The notes beneath the pieces are model-generated. The model did no database searches, was not told where the DNA came from, and saw only the letters and a program-made list of their open reading frames with translations. Position numbers and translations under genes: made by a program. From Krasilnikovia cinnamomea (GTDB lineage: Bacteria; Actinomycetota; Actinomycetes; Mycobacteriales; Micromonosporaceae): DNA of 64,000 nucleotides. This document shows, piece by piece, positions 25,155 through 32,520 of the stretch (position 1 is its first letter; each line of letters starts with the position of its first letter). The stretch is from assembly GCF_004217545.1 (NCBI RefSeq), contig NZ_SHKY01000001.1, positions 6,448,001 through 6,512,000 of the forward strand, in the 5' to 3' direction.

Positions 25155-25681
25155 TGGACCTGACCTCGTATGTGAGCAATCTCGGCCGGGAGTTCGCCAC
25201 GCTCGCCGAAGCCGGCGGTGCGGAATCGCGTGCGCTGGTCGAGCGCCTGACCGGGTCGCTGGAGTCGGCGATCCGGATGACCCTGCTGGACGCGCTGTCG
25301 CATGCCGCCGACGAGATCAGCCGGGACCTGGCCCCCGGCTCGGTGGAGTTGCGCCTGCGCGGCCGCGATCCGAACTTCGTCGTGACCCCGCCCCCCGCCG
25401 AGCCGCCCGGGTTCGCGACCGGGGACACCGCGCCGCCGGCCGACACCGACAGCGATCTGCTGATCGCCGAGGACGGCCCGGCCGCGCGGATCAACGTACG
25501 CATGCCCGAACAGCTCAAGACCGCGATCGAGGAGGCCGCGGCCAAGGAGGGCCGTTCCGTCAACGCCTGGCTGGTCCGGGCGGCCGCCGCCGGCCTGCAG
25601 CGCGCCGATCGCGATCAGCGTCCCGAGCCCCGCGACCGCGGGAAGCGGAGCCAGCAGCGCTTCACCGGCTGGGTGCGCTAG
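25154..25681 (+). CDS. Ribbon-helix-helix (Arc/HicB-like) regulator
   Basis: A 175-residue protein with a helical N-terminal region (about 1-60), a Pro/Asp linker and a C-terminal ribbon-helix-helix domain (ARINVRMPEQLKTAIEEAAAKEGRSVNAWLVRA), then a basic tail. The RHH at the C-terminus is HicB-antitoxin-like, but no HicA toxin gene is adjacent, so it is more likely a plain transcription factor. ATG 25154 is chosen over GTG 25124, which lies within the operator. It is followed 75 nt later by the DUF4097-ABC operon, its probable target. Confidence 0.78.
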   Translation: MDLTSYVSNLGREFATLAEAGGAESRALVERLTGSLESAIRMTLLDALSHAADEISRDLAPGSVELRLRGRDPNFVVTPPPAEPPGFATGDTAPPADTDSDLLIAEDGPAARINVRMPEQLKTAIEEAAAKEGRSVNAWLVRAAAAGLQRADRDQRPEPRDRGKRSQQRFTGWVR

Positions 25682-25756
25682 CCGCGCCGCACGCTCGCCC
25701 ACACCGCGTCCCCGGCCTGCGGGGACGATCCACCTACCCAGGATGCGGGGACACCC

Positions 25757-26596
25757 ATGCCCACCTACGAGACGCCAGAACCGATCTCCGTCACGCTCGA
25801 ACTCAGCGTCGGCGACATCCGCATCGCCGCGAGCGACCGGGCCGACACCGTCGTCGACATCCGCCCGAGCGACGACGCCGACGAGTCCGATGTGCAGGCC
25901 GCCCGGCAGATCCGGGTCGACTGCACCAACGGCATCCTCCAGGTCACCGGCCCCAGGCGGGTGTTCGACTTCTCCCGCAAGACCAGGTCGGTCGCGGTCT
26001 CGATCGAACTGCCCAGCGGTTCCCAGCTCGCCGCCCACCTGCAGATGGGCGACCTGCGCACCGCCGGCCGGCTCGGTGAGTGCCGGGTCAGGACCACCGG
26101 CAACGTCTGGCTCGAACGGACCGGCCCGCTGCGCCTGCACACCGGCGCCGGTCACATCACGGCCGACGGCGTCATGGGCAACGCCGAGATCTCCACCGGC
26201 ACCGGCACGATCCGGCTCGGCGAGATCGACGGCACCGCGGAGGTCAAGAACTCCAACGGTGACACCTCCATCGACGCCGTCACCGGCGACGTGCGGGTGC
26301 GCAACGCCAACGGCGCCATCCACATCGAACGGGCCGGCGCCGGTGTCGACGCGAAGTCGTCCAACGGCACCATCCGCCTCGGCGAGGTGGTCCGCGGCTC
26401 GGTCGTCCTCGGGACCGCCTGCGGCGACCTGGAGATCGGCGTCGCCGAGGGCTCCGCCGCCTGGCTGGAGGTCAACACCGGATACGGCCACGTACGCAAC
26501 GAGCTGGAGAACGTGGCCCGGCCCGGCGAGACCGACGAGACCGTCCAGGTGCGCGGCCGCACCTCGTACGGCGACATCACCATCCACCGCTCCTGA
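25757..26596 (+). CDS. DUF4097-family beta-helix protein
   Basis: A 279-residue protein built of repeating beta-strand units (GDIRIAASDRADTVVDI, HTGAGHITADGVMGNAEIST, KNSNGDTSIDAVTGDVRVRN, RTSYGDITIHRS), typical of DUF4097 right-handed beta-helix proteins. No signal peptide or membrane helix, so cytosolic. Family members commonly sit beside drug-type ABC exporters and ECF or PadR regulators, which is the case here: the ATPase starts 19 nt later. Function unknown; possibly a scaffold or sensor for the exporter. Confidence 0.85.
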   Translation: MPTYETPEPISVTLELSVGDIRIAASDRADTVVDIRPSDDADESDVQAARQIRVDCTNGILQVTGPRRVFDFSRKTRSVAVSIELPSGSQLAAHLQMGDLRTAGRLGECRVRTTGNVWLERTGPLRLHTGAGHITADGVMGNAEISTGTGTIRLGEIDGTAEVKNSNGDTSIDAVTGDVRVRNANGAIHIERAGAGVDAKSSNGTIRLGEVVRGSVVLGTACGDLEIGVAEGSAAWLEVNTGYGHVRNELENVARPGETDETVQVRGRTSYGDITIHRS

Positions 26597-26615
26597 CCCC
26601 GGAGATGGGAACACC

Positions 26616-27563
26616 ATGACCATGACGCAATCCCGGCCGGCGATCACCGTGACCGGGCTCCGCAAATCCTTCGGCGACCAGGTCGTGCTCGACGGCGTCG
26701 ACCTGAACGTGCCGCGGGGAACGGTCTTCTCGCTGCTCGGCGCGAACGGCGCCGGGAAGACCACCACCGTCAAGATCCTGTCCACCCTGCTCGGCGCCGA
26801 CGCCGGTGAGGTTCGCGTCGCCGGGCACGACCTCTCCCGCGAACCGGACGCGGTGCGCGCCGCGATCGGCGTCACCGGCCAGTTCTCCGCGGTGGACAAC
26901 CTGCTCACCGGCGAGGAGAACCTGCGGCTGATGGCGGATCTGCACCACCTCGCCCGGGGCGACGGCCGGCGGCGCGCCGCCCGGCTGCTCGAACAGTTCG
27001 ACCTGACCGAGGCGGCCGGGAAACCGGCGGCGAGCTACTCCGGGGGCATGCGGCGGCGGCTCGACCTGGCGATGACCCTCGTCGGCAGCCCACAGGTGAT
27101 CTTCCTCGACGAGCCGACGACCGGACTGGACCCGCGCAGCCGCCGACAGATGTGGCAGATCGTCCGCGACCTGGTGGCCGGCGGCGTCACCATCTTCCTG
27201 ACCACGCAGTACCTCGAGGAGGCCGACGAGCTGGCCGACCGGATCGCCGTCCTCGACCGCGGCCGGGTGGTCGCCGACGGCACCCCGGAGGAGCTGAAAC
27301 GCCGCATCCCCGGCGGACACGTCCGCCTGCGGTTCGCCGACCAGCGGCGCCTCGACGCGGCCCTGGGCGTACTGGGCGAGGTCGCCCGCGACAACGACGC
27401 GCTCGCCCTGCGGGTGCCCGGCGACGGCAGCCTGAGTTCGCTGAAGGCCCTGATCGGACGGCTCGACGACCGGGCCATCGAGGTGGACGAGCTGTCCGTG
27501 CACACCCCCGACCTCGACGACGTCTTCCTCGCACTCACCGACGAGAAGGTGACCACCCGATGA
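26616..27563 (+). CDS. DrrA-like ABC transporter ATP-binding protein
   Basis: A 315-residue ATPase of the daunorubicin-resistance type. It has Walker A GANGAGKTTT, signature SYSGGMRRRLDLA, Walker B VIFLDEPTTGLDPRSR and a C-terminal DUF4162-like region (about 230-315). ATG 26616 has GGAG upstream; a second ATG two codons on is possible. The stop overlaps the permease start (ATGA). It would drive export of a lipid or hydrophobic drug. Confidence 0.9.
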   Translation: MTMTQSRPAITVTGLRKSFGDQVVLDGVDLNVPRGTVFSLLGANGAGKTTTVKILSTLLGADAGEVRVAGHDLSREPDAVRAAIGVTGQFSAVDNLLTGEENLRLMADLHHLARGDGRRRAARLLEQFDLTEAAGKPAASYSGGMRRRLDLAMTLVGSPQVIFLDEPTTGLDPRSRRQMWQIVRDLVAGGVTIFLTTQYLEEADELADRIAVLDRGRVVADGTPEELKRRIPGGHVRLRFADQRRLDAALGVLGEVARDNDALALRVPGDGSLSSLKALIGRLDDRAIEVDELSVHTPDLDDVFLALTDEKVTTR

Positions 27564-28372
27564 GCACCCAGGCCCTCACCCCCGCCCCGGCGGACCTGCG
27601 TTTCCATCCACTGCGCGACTCGGCGACGATGCTGCGCCGCAACCTCAAACGCCTGCTGCGGTACCCGTCGATGACGGTGATGCTCGTCGGGATGCCCGTC
27701 GTCTTCCTGCTGCTGTTCGTCTACGTGTTCGGCGGCACGATGGGAGCCGGGCTGGGCGCGGCCGACGGGCGCGCCGCGTACGCCAACTACGTGACGCCCG
27801 CGATCATCCTGATGACCATCACGGCCACCGTGCAGGGGACCGCGATCTCGATCGCCATGGACATGACCGAAGGCATCGTCGCCCGGTTCCGCACCATGCA
27901 CATCGCCCGCGTCTCCGTGCTGACCGGCCACGTCCTGGGCAGCGTGATCCAGGCGATCGTCAGCGTGGCGATCGTGATCGGCGTGGCGGTGCTGGTCGGC
28001 TTCCGGCCCACCGCCGCGCTGGGCGAGTGGCTGGCCACGGCCGGCTTCCTGATGGTGGTGAGCTTCGCGCTCGTCTGGTTGGCGGTCGCGCTGGGCCAGC
28101 TGAGCGAGAGCGTCGAGACCGCCAGCAACCTGCCCATGCCGCTCGTGCTGCTGCCGTTCCTCAGCAGCGGGTTCGTCCCCACCGAATCCATGCCGGCCGG
28201 GGTGCGCTGGTTCGCCGAGCACCAGCCGTTCACGCCGATCATCGAAACCCTGCGCGGTCTGCTGATGGGCACGCCGATCGGGCACACCGCATGGATCGCG
28301 CTCGCCTGGTGCGCCGTCATCGCGCTCGGCGGGTACCTGTGGTCGAAGCGACTGTTCAACCGCGAGTCCTGA
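27560..28372 (+). CDS. DrrB-like ABC-2 permease
   Basis: A 270-residue ABC-2 membrane protein with six helices. The first hydrophobic segment VMLVGMPVVFLLLFVYVFGG and the EGIVARFRTMHIARVSVLTGHVLG loop are characteristic of DrrB/NodJ exporters. It is coupled to the ATPase by ATGA and ends the operon 40 nt from the convergent baeRF gene. Cargo unknown; no biosynthetic genes lie beside it. Confidence 0.9.
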   Translation: MSTQALTPAPADLRFHPLRDSATMLRRNLKRLLRYPSMTVMLVGMPVVFLLLFVYVFGGTMGAGLGAADGRAAYANYVTPAIILMTITATVQGTAISIAMDMTEGIVARFRTMHIARVSVLTGHVLGSVIQAIVSVAIVIGVAVLVGFRPTAALGEWLATAGFLMVVSFALVWLAVALGQLSESVETASNLPMPLVLLPFLSSGFVPTESMPAGVRWFAEHQPFTPIIETLRGLLMGTPIGHTAWIALAWCAVIALGGYLWSKRLFNRES

Positions 28373-28411
28373 CCGGAAATCCGATACGCGTCGCATCGCT
28401 CCGTGGGGCGC

Positions 28412-29536
28412 TCAGCGGGCGGCGCTGGCGGCGTCCGCGTAGCGCAGGACGGCGCCGATGCCCTGTTCCAGCGGTGCCTCGTCGGGGCCCACCAGGACCA
28501 GGTCGGCGCCGGTGCCCGCGATCGCCCGTACCAGCGCGGCGTCGGCCCGGACCCGCTGCGGGTCCGGCACGCCGGCCTCGCGCAGCAGACGGTCGTCGAC
28601 CGAGACCAGCGTCGGGTCGTCCGGGGCGATCCACAGGGTGTCGGTGGAGGACTGGTCGTCGACCAGCAGCACCGTGTCGACCTGGCCCCGGGGCAGCCGG
28701 GTGACCACGTCGTCCAGGCCGCTGCCGGCGGTGCCGTCGCCCCGTTGCGCCTGGTAGCGATCGACGACCTCGCGGACGCGCCGGTCGGCGCACTCGGCGA
28801 TCGCCTGGACCGTCACGTCGTCCAGGGCCGCCTCGTCGGCGCCGGCATGCCGGGACCCGGCGTCGGTGGAGACCACGCGGTCCTGCCAGCGCTTCGGCAG
28901 CCGCCCGACGAACGCCTGCACGGCCCGGACGTCGCCACCGACCACGATGACCTCCGCCCCGACGGCGTCCGCGAGATCCACCGCCGCGGCCGCCACGTCG
29001 CCCGCGTTGCGTTTCCAGGACTCCTCGACCGCCTTCAGGTAGTGCAGGTGCGACCAGCCGCCGACATGCACCTTGCGGATGGGGAACGTGGCGCTGCCGG
29101 TCACCTCCTGGTGCCGGGGTGCGCCGCCGACGGCCAGCGCGTCGAGGTCGGCGCCGGTCCGGTCGGCCAGCACCCGCACGTACGGGATCTCCTCGCCGCG
29201 CTGTGCGATCAGCGGCATGACGTGCGGCAGCGGCTCCAGGCAGGCCTCGTCGGTGGCCGGGGGAGCGGACATCGTCTCCAGCATGGCCACCTCACCGTCG
29301 CGGGCGAAGACCGCCAGGCCGTACCGTCCCGGCTGGTAGGGGTGGTTCTGGACGGCGTACTCCACGGCGTCGAGGGTGGCGGCGTCGGCGCCCTGCCGCG
29401 TCAACCGCTCGCGCAGGGCACGCCAGCGCAGGTCGACCTCGTGGTCGGCGTTCTCCCCGGCCCGGCTGGCGTCGAGATACACCGACACCCACGAGCCTGG
29501 ACTGTCGAACAGCGGGCGCAGGAAGTCGAGGTTCAT
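28412..29536 (-). CDS. baeRF-domain (Rv2629-like, Vms1-related) protein
   Basis: A 374-residue soluble protein of the bacterial archaeo-eukaryotic release-factor superfamily. It has the N-terminal SWVSVYLDASR block, central FPIRKVHVGGWSHLHYLKAVEESWKRN, and an eRF1-like EVIVVGGDVRAVQAFV segment followed by ALDDVTVQAIAECADRRVREVVD. Mycobacterium tuberculosis Rv2629, a DosR-regulon gene, is of this type. Family members are thought to act on peptidyl-tRNA in stalled ribosomes or in hibernation. It is divergent from an MBL hydrolase across a DosR-like site. Biochemical role not proven in bacteria. Confidence 0.82.
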   Translation of the reverse strand: MNLDFLRPLFDSPGSWVSVYLDASRAGENADHEVDLRWRALRERLTRQGADAATLDAVEYAVQNHPYQPGRYGLAVFARDGEVAMLETMSAPPATDEACLEPLPHVMPLIAQRGEEIPYVRVLADRTGADLDALAVGGAPRHQEVTGSATFPIRKVHVGGWSHLHYLKAVEESWKRNAGDVAAAAVDLADAVGAEVIVVGGDVRAVQAFVGRLPKRWQDRVVSTDAGSRHAGADEAALDDVTVQAIAECADRRVREVVDRYQAQRGDGTAGSGLDDVVTRLPRGQVDTVLLVDDQSSTDTLWIAPDDPTLVSVDDRLLREAGVPDPQRVRADAALVRAIAGTGADLVLVGPDEAPLEQGIGAVLRYADAASAAR

Positions 29537-29596
29537 GGCAGCACCTTCCGCTGGTCGTCACCGGAGCGTTCCTGGGTTAGGTACCCATGGATCGCC

Positions 29597-29687
29597 GGGA
29601 CTCACCTGGAAGCGGGCACTTCAGGGCGTAATCATCAGACGTGGACTAGCGTCCCGGCGCGCGCATGGGCGGGCCGCCACCGGGTAT
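29597..29687. promoter_or_regulatory. DosR-like box and sigma-B-like promoter in the baeRF/MBL divergent region
   Basis: GTGGACTAGCGTCCCG (29641-29656) matches the core of the mycobacterial DosR box TTSGGGACTWWWGTCCCSAA at 13 of 20 positions, including GGACT and GTCCC. A GGGACT half-site lies at 29597-29602. GCAT (29663), 15 nt, then GGGTAT (29682-29687) resembles a stress sigma-B promoter reading towards 29720. Pattern matching by eye only. Confidence 0.4.
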
Positions 29688-29719
29688 GCGGCAGGAGCCC
29701 ACCACCCGAGGAGGCAACC

Positions 29720-30520
29720 GTGCGCGCCGAGGCGACGTTTGTCGGCAATGCCACCGTGCTGCTGCGGATCGGCGACTTCACCGTGCTCACCGATCCCGCG
29801 TTCGGGCCGGCCGGCAGCCGGGTCTCGCTCGGCTACGGCCTGTTCACCAGGCGCCTGCGCGACCCGGTGCTGGATTGCCTCGACGGCGTCGATCTCGACG
29901 CGGTCCTGCTGTCGCATCTGCACGGCGACCACTTCGACCGCGCCGCCCGCCGACGTCTCGACCCCCGGCTGCCGATCCTCACCACCCCACAGGCCGAACG
30001 CCGCCTGCGGCGACGGTTCCCCAACGTACGGGGAATGCCGACCTGGGAAGCCCACCAGTGGACGCGCGGTGACCAGCGGCTGCGGGTCACGGCCGTGCCC
30101 GGGCGGCACGGGCCGGGGATCGCGGATCTGCTGCTGCCCGACGTCATGGGATCGGTGGTGGAGTTCGCCGTCGCGGGACGATCCCGCCTCACCCTCTACG
30201 TCACCGGTGACACGCTCTACCGGCCCGGGCTGGCCGAGATACCGCGCCGGTTCGGGCAGATCGACGCCATGCTGATCCACCTCGGCGGCACCCGCGTGCT
30301 GGGCCTGCTGGTCACCATGGACGACCGGCACGGCGTCGAACTGACGCGGCTGATCCGGGCCGGGCGGACCATCCCGATCCACTGCGACGACTACCGGGTG
30401 CAGAAGTCGCCGCCGCTGCGCTACCTGAGCCGCGCCCGCCGCGACGGCCTCGCCAGCGTACATCCCGTGTCGCGTGGCGAGACCGTCGCATTGCCGCTGC
30501 GTGTACCCGGGCTGCCGTAG
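29720..30520 (+). CDS. MBL-fold metallo-hydrolase (UlaG/NAPE-PLD-like)
   Basis: A 266-residue metallo-beta-lactamase-fold enzyme with the zinc motif SHLHGDHFD, a later PGRHGPG, YVTGDTLYRPG and PIHCDDY. The closest style is the UlaG/Zn-dependent phospholipase-D-like group of cytosolic hydrolases. The GTG start has GAGGAGG upstream. Divergent from baeRF, it probably shares stress control. Substrate unknown. Confidence 0.85.
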   Translation: MRAEATFVGNATVLLRIGDFTVLTDPAFGPAGSRVSLGYGLFTRRLRDPVLDCLDGVDLDAVLLSHLHGDHFDRAARRRLDPRLPILTTPQAERRLRRRFPNVRGMPTWEAHQWTRGDQRLRVTAVPGRHGPGIADLLLPDVMGSVVEFAVAGRSRLTLYVTGDTLYRPGLAEIPRRFGQIDAMLIHLGGTRVLGLLVTMDDRHGVELTRLIRAGRTIPIHCDDYRVQKSPPLRYLSRARRDGLASVHPVSRGETVALPLRVPGLP

Positions 30521-30527
30521 GCGCCGG

Positions 30528-30964
30528 TCAGCCGGTGGCGCGGGGGCGGCTGGTCACGGCGGACAGCGGCGCGGCGACGTCCTCCAGGGACCTGCCCTCG
30601 GCGTCGACGCCGAGGACGATCCCGCCGACGATCATCACCGCCGCACCGATGGTCGTCCTCGGTGAGCTCGAGGTCGCGCAGGGCGGTGCGGTCGAAGACC
30701 AGTGGCCCGTCCTCGGCGATCGCGCCGACGCCGAACTCGGGCTGGCCCGGTGCGCTACGCGGGCTGGCCCGGTGCGCCGATCTTGCGGGCGAGGACGAGG
30801 TCGAGGTCGGCGCCGAGCCGCGCGGCCACGGGCACCGCGACCGGTACCCCGCCGTGCGGCAACGCCAGCACGAGAACCCGTCCGGAGCGACCGGACGCGG
30901 GCATCCGCGAGGCGAGCGAGTCGGCCAGCGCCCGCCCCGCCTCAGGACGATCCGCGAAGATCAT
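30528..30964 (-). pseudogene. Broken phosphoribosyltransferase fused to a foreign gene tail
   Basis: From ATG 30964 the frame reads FADRPEAGRALADSL, VLALPHGGVPVAVPVAARLG, DLVLARKIGAPGQP, the start of a type-I phosphoribosyltransferase that usually sits beside a dienelactone-hydrolase-like gene. A 22-bp tandem duplication (30738-30777) then shifts the frame and creates a stop. If one copy is removed, the reading continues with the expected EFGVGAIAEDGPLVFDRTAL. The enzyme's C-terminal half, including the PRPP loop, is missing. The last stretch to TGA 30528 reads, in another frame, as a hydrophobic segment TIGAAVMIVGGIVLGV plus a short tail, perhaps the end of a transporter gene joined by deletion. 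Confidence 0.72.
30738..30777. repeat. 22-bp tandem duplication causing a frameshift
   Basis: CGGGCTGGCCCGGTGCGC plus TACG (30738-30759) is followed directly by a second copy of its first 18 bases (30760-30777). The extra 22 bp is not a multiple of three and accounts for the premature stop in the phosphoribosyltransferase remnant. Confidence 0.85.
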
Positions 30965-31646
30965 CGCTGTGCTCCCGTGCCCGGTCCGCGGCCGCCGATT
31001 CCAGGTGGTCGGCGAACCACTGCCGGGACTGCTCGGCGACCTGCTCAAGGGCGCCGGGCTCCTCGAACAGATGCGAGGCGGCCGGGATGATCCGCAGTTC
31101 CGCCGACACCAGCATCGTGTTGCGCGCCTGTTCGTTGAGGTCGCAGACCTGCGCGTCGCGTTCACCGACGATGAGCAGCGTCGGCGCGGCCACCTGGAGC
31201 AGCGCCGGACCGGCCAGGTCGGGACGGCCGCCCCGGGACACCACCGCGCGAACCACGTCGCGGCGAGCGGCCGCGGCCACCAGCGCCGCCGCCGCGCCCG
31301 TGCTCGCGCCGAACAGCCCGATCGGCAGCGCGACCGTCGGCGGCTGGTCGCGCACCCAGTCGATGACCCCGATCAGCCGGTCGGCCAGCAGCCCGATGTC
31401 GAACCGCAGGTCCCGGGTGTGTGCGTCGGCCTCTTCCTCCTCGGCGGTGAGCAGGTCGACCAGCAACGTCGCCAGGCCACCCCGGTTGAGCTCGTCGGCC
31501 ACCGCGCGGTTGCGGCGGCTGTGCCGGGAACTGCCGCTGCCGTGGGCGAACAGCACCAACCCGTGCGCGTGCTCCGGCAGGACAAGGTCACCGTCGAGTG
31601 CTGCCCCCGGCACGGTGATCCGGTCGGTGGTCGTCCAGGCGGTCAT
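30942..31646 (-). CDS. Dienelactone-hydrolase-like alpha/beta hydrolase
   Basis: A 234-residue alpha/beta hydrolase: HGLVLFAHGSGSSRHS oxyanion loop, nucleophile elbow GLFGASTGAAAAL (Ser), Asp in LIVGERDAQV and His in ASHLFEEPG. ATG 31646 is preferred over 31652 because GGAGG then lies 8 nt upstream instead of 2. Its 3' end overlaps the phosphoribosyltransferase remnant by 23 nt, the conserved gene pair of this family, which here has lost its partner. Small-ester hydrolysis is likely; the physiological substrate is unknown. Confidence 0.83.
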   Translation of the reverse strand: MTAWTTTDRITVPGAALDGDLVLPEHAHGLVLFAHGSGSSRHSRRNRAVADELNRGGLATLLVDLLTAEEEEADAHTRDLRFDIGLLADRLIGVIDWVRDQPPTVALPIGLFGASTGAAAALVAAAARRDVVRAVVSRGGRPDLAGPALLQVAAPTLLIVGERDAQVCDLNEQARNTMLVSAELRIIPAASHLFEEPGALEQVAEQSRQWFADHLESAAADRAREHSDDLRGSS

Positions 31647-31733
31647 CTCCATCCCCTCCTTCTGGTCCGGTCAGACACCGAAGGGATAGGTCTCAGTCTC
31701 CCCGCAGGACCCGTCGTCGCGCAGACGTACGGC

Positions 31734-32087
31734 TCATCCGCAGGCCTGGCATGCCGCCGGGTGGCCGTGCCGCCGCAGTACGACAACCGCCGCGCGGCGG
31801 GCGTCGGTGAACGCCTCCCGGCAGGCGAGCGGGTTGCGATGCACGGCGGGACACTGCGCGGCGATCGTCCCGTCCGGTGCCGACAGCAGCCACCTCCAGT
31901 GACCGTCATCGCTGCCGACGATGCGCGGCGGGGGGCCGTGTCCCAGCAACGCCAGCTCCTCCATCGCCGCGGTGTGGTCCGTGGTCGGTGGCCCGCTACG
32001 GGCGATGAGGTCCGCCGCGCAGTCGGTCCGGCTGACCAGTCGCCAACTCCAACCCTCCACCGTCTGATCCAGGCTGAACCTGATCAT
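31734..32087 (-). CDS. Small YegP/DUF1508-like protein
   Basis: A 117-residue protein. The central segment HWRWLLSAPDGTIAAQ, followed by HRNPLACREAF, resembles the DUF1508 (YegP) repeat, in which an RW pair, a DG turn and a later Cys/Ala helix recur; two such units may be present. There is a C-terminal Cys pair (CQACG). The start has a strong GGAGGAGG. No catalytic function is known; it lies in a run of minus-strand stress genes. Confidence 0.6.
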   Translation of the reverse strand: MIRFSLDQTVEGWSWRLVSRTDCAADLIARSGPPTTDHTAAMEELALLGHGPPPRIVGSDDGHWRWLLSAPDGTIAAQCPAVHRNPLACREAFTDARRAAVVVLRRHGHPAACQACG

Positions 32088-32116
32088 TTGCGCCTCCTCC
32101 CCGTGTGCCGCGCCGG

Positions 32117-32401
32117 CTAGGTGGGCCCACTGCGCCCGGACGGCGACGAACCGTCGGGCGACGGGCGAAGCCGGTCGCTCCCGGAGGCCCGATCCGGGTG
32201 TGGCTCATCCTCGGCGGCGGCTTGGTCAGCCGCCGTCTCGATCGGGCGCGGGCCGTGCCCGAACTCCTCCTCCGCCCCGGCTTCACCGCCGGTGACGTCG
32301 TCGACCTGTCCGTCGTGCGAGTACGTCGCCATCGCGCGCGTCAGGTCGGACAGGGGCAGTGCCCGATCGTCGCGCCAGGCTTGCTCGGGTCGTTCTTCCA
32401 T
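32117..32401 (-). CDS. Small acidic, probably disordered protein
   Basis: A 94-residue ORF with no domain I recognise. Residues 1-30 could be helical (ALPLSDLTRAMATYSHDG); the rest is acidic and Pro/Ser-rich and so probably disordered. Its ribosome site is weak. It is kept because it fills a same-strand gap of matching size and has no better alternative frame. Confidence 0.4.
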   Translation of the reverse strand: MEERPEQAWRDDRALPLSDLTRAMATYSHDGQVDDVTGGEAGAEEEFGHGPRPIETAADQAAAEDEPHPDRASGSDRLRPSPDGSSPSGRSGPT

Positions 32402-32410
32402 GTCTCTGGG

Positions 32411-32500
32411 CTACCCGGCCACTGCTTCGCCAAACGACGCGAGCTGGTCGTCGAGCGTGGCGATGGTCATCATCGCCGCGGCCGACCGTCGCTCCGCCAT
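32411..32500 (-). CDS. Possible 29-aa small protein
   Basis: ATG 32500 has GGAG seven nt upstream and reads a 29-residue helix-prone peptide (MTIATLDDQLASFGEAVAG at its end) before TAG 32411. It lies between the GCS2 ligase and the acidic protein on the same strand. Support is the ribosome site and position only. Confidence 0.3.
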   Translation of the reverse strand: MAERRSAAAMMTIATLDDQLASFGEAVAG

Positions 32501-32520
32501 CACTGCGCTCCCCGTGTCGT

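Noticed and set aside
25154..25681. HicB-type antitoxin of a toxin-antitoxin pair
   Set aside because: No HicA-sized toxin frame with a plausible sequence lies on either side; a regulator role fits the operator and downstream operon better.
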